Positions 60,014-64,000 of a stretch of 64,000 nucleotides of DNA are shown here, piece by piece; position 1 is the first letter of the stretch, and each line of letters starts with the position of its first letter. A program made the position numbers and the translations under genes. The DNA comes from Ignavibacteriales bacterium (GTDB lineage: Bacteria; Bacteroidota; Ignavibacteria; Ignavibacteriales; Ignavibacteriaceae), in contig CP054182.1 in assembly GCA_015709675.1 (NCBI GenBank), positions 2,211,448 through 2,275,447 on the forward strand, read 5' to 3'. The notes below the pieces were generated by a model. It saw nothing but the letters and a program-made list of their open reading frames with translations. It searched no databases and was not told the DNA's origin.

Positions 60014-61036
60014 TTATTTCTCCACCATATATTCAATAATTTTTTCTTCTGGTTTAAATGGGGCAAGTGCGCTCAGACCGAGTTTTTCAACTGCTATTGT
60101 TGCTAATTCTGAATCGGAAAGTTGCTGATTACCGGCAAAATACCTTCCTGATTCAAGCAGTGCAGCCAAAGGCACTAATCCGACAATTTCGGAACCCATG
60201 GTTTCAACACCGCGTAATGCTGCTTCTTTTTTCACTTCCTCAAACACCTGATGCATATTTGATAGAGTGTAATTGGTCAGATTGATTGAGACCTGAGTAA
60301 TGCCGTACTTTTCAAGGGTTACTCCCATTGCTTTTACAGCCTTGAATCTTCCTGGTTCTTTGACCGTTTTGCCGTCCACTTTAACTGGATTTCCGTTTTC
60401 ATCCCGCTTTACTCTGCCGGACTCACGGATGATTTCAGATATATCTTTTGATACACTCAGATCCGTGGTTTTCAGATTTACATTATAAGCGATTAGAAAG
60501 AACCTCGTGCCTGTTACTGTTGCACCCAGTTTTGGGTTAAATACTGCCTCGCCAAAATCAGGTTTCCATTCAGGGTCTTTCAGTTTGGCTTCCAGTCCTT
60601 CATATTCACCCTTGCGTATATCTGAAAGATTTTTCCGCTGTGGTGTTCTTGCAGCACCTTCGTAAAGATATACCGGCAGATTAAGTTCCCTGGAAATCTG
60701 TTCGCCAAAGCGCTCAGCCAAAGCTGCACATTCCTCTATGGTCGCATTTTTAACCGGAATAAAAGGGACAACATCCGCTGCTCCGAGCCGGGGATGTTCT
60801 CCTTTATGTGTTCTCATATCAATGTGTTCAGCACCGGCTCTTACGGTTTCGAGGGCACCATTGAGGACTGCTTCCGGCTCACCGGCAAATGTGATTACCA
60901 CTCTGTTGTAGTCTGCATCCGGTTCAAAACTCAGAAGATTTACTCCGGAAACAGAGGATATACGGTTTTTTATTTTTTCTAACTTTTCCTTATCTCTGCC
61001 TTCGCTGAGATTGGGGACACATTCAATGATTTTCAT
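60014..61036 (-). CDS. ftcD: Glutamate formimidoyltransferase
   Basis: The 340-residue product transfers the formimino group of formiminoglutamate, the product of histidine breakdown, to tetrahydrofolate. Landmarks are IECVPNLSEGRD, THKGEHPRLGAADVVPFIPV (containing the catalytic His), YEGAARTPQRKNL and FEEVKKEAALRGVETMGSEIVGLVP. The start at 61036 is five bases after the hutI stop. With hutI and the cyclodeaminase it forms the folate-linked branch of histidine degradation. Histidase and urocanase are not in the window. Confidence 0.95.
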   Translation of the reverse strand: MKIIECVPNLSEGRDKEKLEKIKNRISSVSGVNLLSFEPDADYNRVVITFAGEPEAVLNGALETVRAGAEHIDMRTHKGEHPRLGAADVVPFIPVKNATIEECAALAERFGEQISRELNLPVYLYEGAARTPQRKNLSDIRKGEYEGLEAKLKDPEWKPDFGEAVFNPKLGATVTGTRFFLIAYNVNLKTTDLSVSKDISEIIRESGRVKRDENGNPVKVDGKTVKEPGRFKAVKAMGVTLEKYGITQVSINLTNYTLSNMHQVFEEVKKEAALRGVETMGSEIVGLVPLAALLESGRYFAGNQQLSDSELATIAVEKLGLSALAPFKPEEKIIEYMVEK

Positions 61037-61041
61037 AGAGT

Positions 61042-62289
61042 TCAGGTTTTTTGATGGATAATTTCACCTTTTTTAACAGTCATCAGAACGGGGTTTTTAC
61101 CGGTCTGATAAACAATCTGATTCAGATTCTCATAGTCAATTACCGCGAAATCTGCTTTTTTGCCCGGTGAGAGTGACCCTGTTGTGCTTTCACGACCGCA
61201 GGCATACGAGGCATTTATGGTATATGCATTGATGATTTCATTAACGGTCATTTTCATTCTGACCGCCGCAAGGCTCATAATCAGATATATATTGTCAATA
61301 TGCGATGAGCCGGGATTATAATCCGTTGCAAGTGCCACAATTGCATCAGCATCGATAAGGCTTTGGGCCGGTGCATAATTGTAATTCAGAAAATAGGAGA
61401 CACCGGGAAGCAGCACTGCGGCAGTGGGGGAGTCCTTAAAGAGTTTTGACTGTTCTTCAGAGATAACTTCAAGATGATCAACGCTTCTGCATCCCATTCT
61501 CAGACCAAGCTCCAATCCGCCGATAGAATGAAACTGATCAGTATGCAGGCGGAGAGATAAACCTTTTTGGCGAGCAGTTTCAAATATCCTCTCAATTTCT
61601 TCCGGCTGAAATGCTGATCTTTCCAGGAATCCGTCACAAAAACAGGCAAGATCCTCCTCAGCAACAGCAGGAATCATCTCATTACAAACCAGGTCCGTAT
61701 ATATATTCCGTTTATTCTGAAACTCCGGTGGTATGGTATGAGCGCCCAGAAATGTCGGTACAATATCAATAGGAAGCAGTTTCGAGGCACGTTTTATTGT
61801 TCTGAGCATTTTTAGCTCGTCGGCTGTGCTTAATCCATATCCGCTTTTTATTTCCAGAGTTGTTACCCCCTGTTCAATGAACGTCTGAATTCGGGGAAGA
61901 AGCAAAGCAAGTAATTCTTCCTCCGAAGAATTACGGACCAGTTTCATAGTGGAAATTATACCTCCGCCCCGCGAAGCAATTTCTTCATAAGTCGCACCCC
62001 GAAGTTTCATAAGAAACTCATCAGACCTGTCACCAGCGAAAACAGAATGAGTATGACACTCCGCCAGCCCGGGGATTACCGATTTTCCATTGAGTGATAC
62101 AATTTCCCATTCCGGATCAGGTACAATATCATTTTCAGCCAACAGGCCGGTGATTATTCCGTCCTCTGAGAGGATTGCATGGCCGGTAAGTGAAGGGAGA
62201 TGGTTGAGGTCCCGGCCGCGTATATACTCAGTCCCCGCGGGATAGGTTCCGTAAATAACTGAAATATCCCGGAAAAGCACCGTGCTCAA
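61042..62289 (-). CDS. hutI: Imidazolonepropionase HutI
   Basis: HutI hydrolyses imidazolone-5-propionate to formiminoglutamate. The 415-residue amidohydrolase has the metal site HTHSVFAGDRSDEF, TLEIKSGYGL, PTFLGAHTIP, LRLHTDQF and DHLEVIS, followed by the metal-binding Asp in ALATDYNPGSSHI. It is normal length. Its ATG overlaps the end of the SPOR-domain lipoprotein gene by four bases and it is followed by ftcD after five. Confidence 0.96.
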   Translation of the reverse strand: MSTVLFRDISVIYGTYPAGTEYIRGRDLNHLPSLTGHAILSEDGIITGLLAENDIVPDPEWEIVSLNGKSVIPGLAECHTHSVFAGDRSDEFLMKLRGATYEEIASRGGGIISTMKLVRNSSEEELLALLLPRIQTFIEQGVTTLEIKSGYGLSTADELKMLRTIKRASKLLPIDIVPTFLGAHTIPPEFQNKRNIYTDLVCNEMIPAVAEEDLACFCDGFLERSAFQPEEIERIFETARQKGLSLRLHTDQFHSIGGLELGLRMGCRSVDHLEVISEEQSKLFKDSPTAAVLLPGVSYFLNYNYAPAQSLIDADAIVALATDYNPGSSHIDNIYLIMSLAAVRMKMTVNEIINAYTINASYACGRESTTGSLSPGKKADFAVIDYENLNQIVYQTGKNPVLMTVKKGEIIHQKT

Positions 62290-62858
62290 TATTTTTTCCT
62301 GATGCGTATCTTTCCGGGGACGGGAAGACAGTTCTTAAAATCTTTTTCGTTAAGCTTAATAACAGCTTCAGCAGCGGTTGAAAAGTCAGGATAACCGCCA
62401 TAGAATACCTGATAATTTTCACCCGTAAGTTCCACAGAGATTTCGTTTATCCCTGTTTTTTCAAAAAGCAGTGTTGCAACAGAATCAGCAGCCTGCTCAG
62501 ATTCGGATAAAAATACCTGCAGAGTAAATCCGTCTGTTTCAGAGATACTGCTCTCCTCAATGGGGTCGCCGGAAAAGCGATACCAGTACAGTCCCGTTTT
62601 CGTTACAGATTGAACTTTTTCCGGGATTTTTACAAATGTTTCGCCGTAACCTGAAAAGACTTCTTCATAGTTAATACTCATCAGAGAAGGCTTTACAACA
62701 TTCTGCTGATCACGGGTTTTCTCAGCCTCCTGAATGGTGTTCTGATCCCTGTCATCCTGAGAATATCTGTCCCCGGTAGGTACTGCGGTACAACCTGTAA
62801 GACTAAAAAGAATGCTTAGCCCTATAGCAATCGATGCGTGTTGAATTTCTTTTTTCAT
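62286..62858 (-). CDS. SPOR-domain lipoprotein
   Basis: The 190-residue product has a lipoprotein signal (LFSLTGCTAVPTG, Cys23), a charged linker and a C-terminal SPOR-like domain (about residues 108-188: GFTLQVFLSESEQAADSVATLL, ENYQVFYGGYPDFSTAAEAVIKL). SPOR domains bind denuded peptidoglycan strands at division sites. It is the first gene of the seven-gene operon that ends with the nuclease; its position in front of hut genes is unusual. The promoter should lie in 62859-63000. Confidence 0.8.
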   Translation of the reverse strand: MKKEIQHASIAIGLSILFSLTGCTAVPTGDRYSQDDRDQNTIQEAEKTRDQQNVVKPSLMSINYEEVFSGYGETFVKIPEKVQSVTKTGLYWYRFSGDPIEESSISETDGFTLQVFLSESEQAADSVATLLFEKTGINEISVELTGENYQVFYGGYPDFSTAAEAVIKLNEKDFKNCLPVPGKIRIRKKY

Positions 62859-63109
62859 ATATTCAAAATTTAATCATTTCCGCCCACTTTTTCAGGTAAT
62901 TCCTTACTCAGGGAGGTATAAAAAGCCGGATACAAGGATTGATTAACGAGGGCTTAAAGCCGTTACTTGAGAATGGGGATGATGAGGAATGTCCCGAATG
63001 GATTTAAGGCAAACCTTCAAAATAAAAACGAAATAGACAAAATCAAGGGGTTTTCTTTAAAAATTGGCGAAATTTTGTTATTTTTGCAGGATTACAATAT
63101 TGGATTACA
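62859..63109. promoter_or_regulatory. Divergent region between the hut/envelope operon and glgA
   Basis: For glgA, TTTA at 63056-63059, 19 bases, and TATTTTTG at 63079-63086 (exact TAnnTTTG) form a good promoter; the start codon is 24 bases downstream. A direct repetition of ATTACAAT (63091-63098 and 63104-63111) covers the glgA start and no Shine-Dalgarno sequence is visible. A 35-codon frame at 62900-63007, ending ENGDDEECPEWI, is open but resembles nothing recognised and has no clear start. No promoter was identified for the minus-strand operon. Confidence 0.5.
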
Positions 63110-64000
63110 ATGGCCGTCCCAAAAAAGCTTAAAATTCTTTTCGTGACATCGGAATTGTTCCCATTTGTTAAGACTGGCGGCTTGGCAGATGTATCAAATT
63201 CTCTCCCTCAGGTTCTCCATGAACTGGGTCATGAAGTCCGGATTATGGTTCCAAAATATGGTGCTATTGACAGCCGGAAGTTTAAGATTCATGACGTTGT
63301 CCGTCTGAAAGATCTGACAATACCTATTGGTGATAAAGAGGTGACTTTTTCCATAAAATCCTCCTTTTTGCCTTCTCCGAGAGTACGGGTTCAGATTTAC
63401 TTCCTTGAAAATAATGAGTATTTTGGAAACAGAAAGAGCCTTTATACTGATCCGATTACTGGTGATGATTACCCTGATAACGATGAGCGGTTCATCCTTC
63501 TCAACAGGGCAGTTTTTGAGCTTATTCTCAAACTTGGCTGGGTTCCTGATATCATCCATATTAACGACTGGCAGTGCGGGCTTATTCCGGCATATTTTAA
63601 GACTATTTATGCTAATGAACCGCAGTTTCAAACGTTCAATATCCTGTTTACTATCCATAATCTTTCTTATCAGGGTATTTTCCCAAAAAGTACTTTTAAG
63701 AAGACCGGGCTCCCGGACGAACTTAATTCAAATGACGGAGTCTTACAGGATGGTAAATTCAGTTTTATGAAAAGCGGTCTGATGTTTGCCCATTACATCA
63801 ACACGGTATCAGAGAGTTATGCTCAGGAGATATCCTCAGTAAAGGAAATTTCCGGGTCACTCCTTCCGCTCCTTGAAAAACGGAAATCTGATATTTTTGG
63901 TCTCATAAACGGTATTGATTACTCGGTCTGGAATCCTGAAAAAGATCCATTTCTTTCGCACCACTACTCCGCAAAGGAACTGGAAGGGAAGATGGAAAAC
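63110..64000 (+). CDS. glgA: Glycogen synthase GlgA (3' end outside window)
   Basis: The gene starts at ATG 63110 and stays open to the window edge (297 codons so far; the family is about 480-500). It begins LKILFVTSELFPFVKTGGLADV, in which KTGG (Lys21) binds ADP-glucose, followed by LPQVLHELGHEVRIMVPKYG. The later VPDIIHINDWQCGLIPAYF, LFTIHNLSYQGIFP and INGIDYSVWNPEKD are standard GT5 motifs. It elongates glycogen from ADP-glucose. No stop codon is present because the window ends inside the C-terminal half. Confidence 0.95.
   Translation, partial: MAVPKKLKILFVTSELFPFVKTGGLADVSNSLPQVLHELGHEVRIMVPKYGAIDSRKFKIHDVVRLKDLTIPIGDKEVTFSIKSSFLPSPRVRVQIYFLENNEYFGNRKSLYTDPITGDDYPDNDERFILLNRAVFELILKLGWVPDIIHINDWQCGLIPAYFKTIYANEPQFQTFNILFTIHNLSYQGIFPKSTFKKTGLPDELNSNDGVLQDGKFSFMKSGLMFAHYINTVSESYAQEISSVKEISGSLLPLLEKRKSDIFGLINGIDYSVWNPEKDPFLSHHYSAKELEGKMEN

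Noticed and set aside
62900-63007. Small 35-codon gene upstream of glgA
   Set aside because: It has no credible start codon with ribosome-binding site and no recognisable similarity; noted only within the intergenic entry.
1-64000. Prophage, integrative element boundary or CRISPR array in the window
   Set aside because: No integrase, phage structural genes or regular repeat-spacer pattern was found; the only accessory DNA is the RHS island, the AbiEii remnant and short dispersed repeats.

Overview
This 64 kb chromosomal window probably comes from a bacterium of the Bacteroidota/Chlorobiota/Ignavibacteriota assemblage. That placement is an inference from gene content. Several intergenic regions carry promoter-like pairs of the Bacteroidota type (a T-rich -33 box, 17-19 bases, then TAnnTTTG). 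Other signs are exported TPR-CHAT proteins, a FecR/CHASE2-cyclase operon, a bacterial-Ig lipoprotein, NamZ (DUF1343), and a thrS-infC-rpmI-rplT-pheST-zapA-rny housekeeping block. No rRNA genes, CRISPR array or complete insertion sequence was seen.

Layout. (1) 1-3.27 kb is an AT-rich accessory island of polymorphic-toxin (RHS) debris: a toxin-like tail with an HEXXXH motif, membrane proteins that could be immunity proteins, and RHS cores that are truncated or frameshifted. (2) 3.27-8.53 kb is an [FeFe]-hydrogenase maturation locus: an aspartase-like gene and hydF on the minus strand, diverging from hydG and hydE. The hydrogenase itself is not present. (3) 8.6-10.6 kb holds an alpha/beta hydrolase and a decayed AbiEii-type toxin-antitoxin pair. 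(4) 10.8-17.3 kb is a TetR-controlled tripartite RND efflux operon ending in a strong terminator. (5) 17.3-22.2 kb carries a DUF218 protein, nusB, an MFS transporter, a thioredoxin-fold protein and a secreted DUF6600-like protein.

(6) 22.2-39.0 kb is the most distinctive block. A minus-strand operon (secreted protein, FecR, large envelope protein, CHASE2-adenylate cyclase) diverges from two exported TPR-CHAT proteins with apparent His/Cys caspase-like dyads. Each CHAT gene is followed by a gene for a secreted paralogue ending in the same 91-residue, Tyr-rich domain. (7) 39.3-48.4 kb is housekeeping: rsgA, tRNA-Leu, tRNA-Val, the thrS-infC-rpmI-rplT-pheS-pheT group (infC starts at AUC), a ZapB-like protein, zapA, and a structured RNA that may be 6S RNA.

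(8) 48.4-56.5 kb is a dense operon: rny, coaE, a divergent prephenate dehydratase, proline dehydrogenase, tsaD, an MltG transglycosylase with an N-terminal chorismate mutase domain, and an Ig-like lipoprotein. The chorismate mutase-MltG fusion is the clearest unusual single protein. (9) 56.5-62.9 kb is a seven-gene minus-strand operon mixing late histidine degradation (hutI, glutamate formimidoyltransferase, cyclodeaminase) with envelope functions (SPOR lipoprotein, NamZ, a CsgG/TolB-like protein, a non-specific nuclease). (10) The window ends inside glgA.
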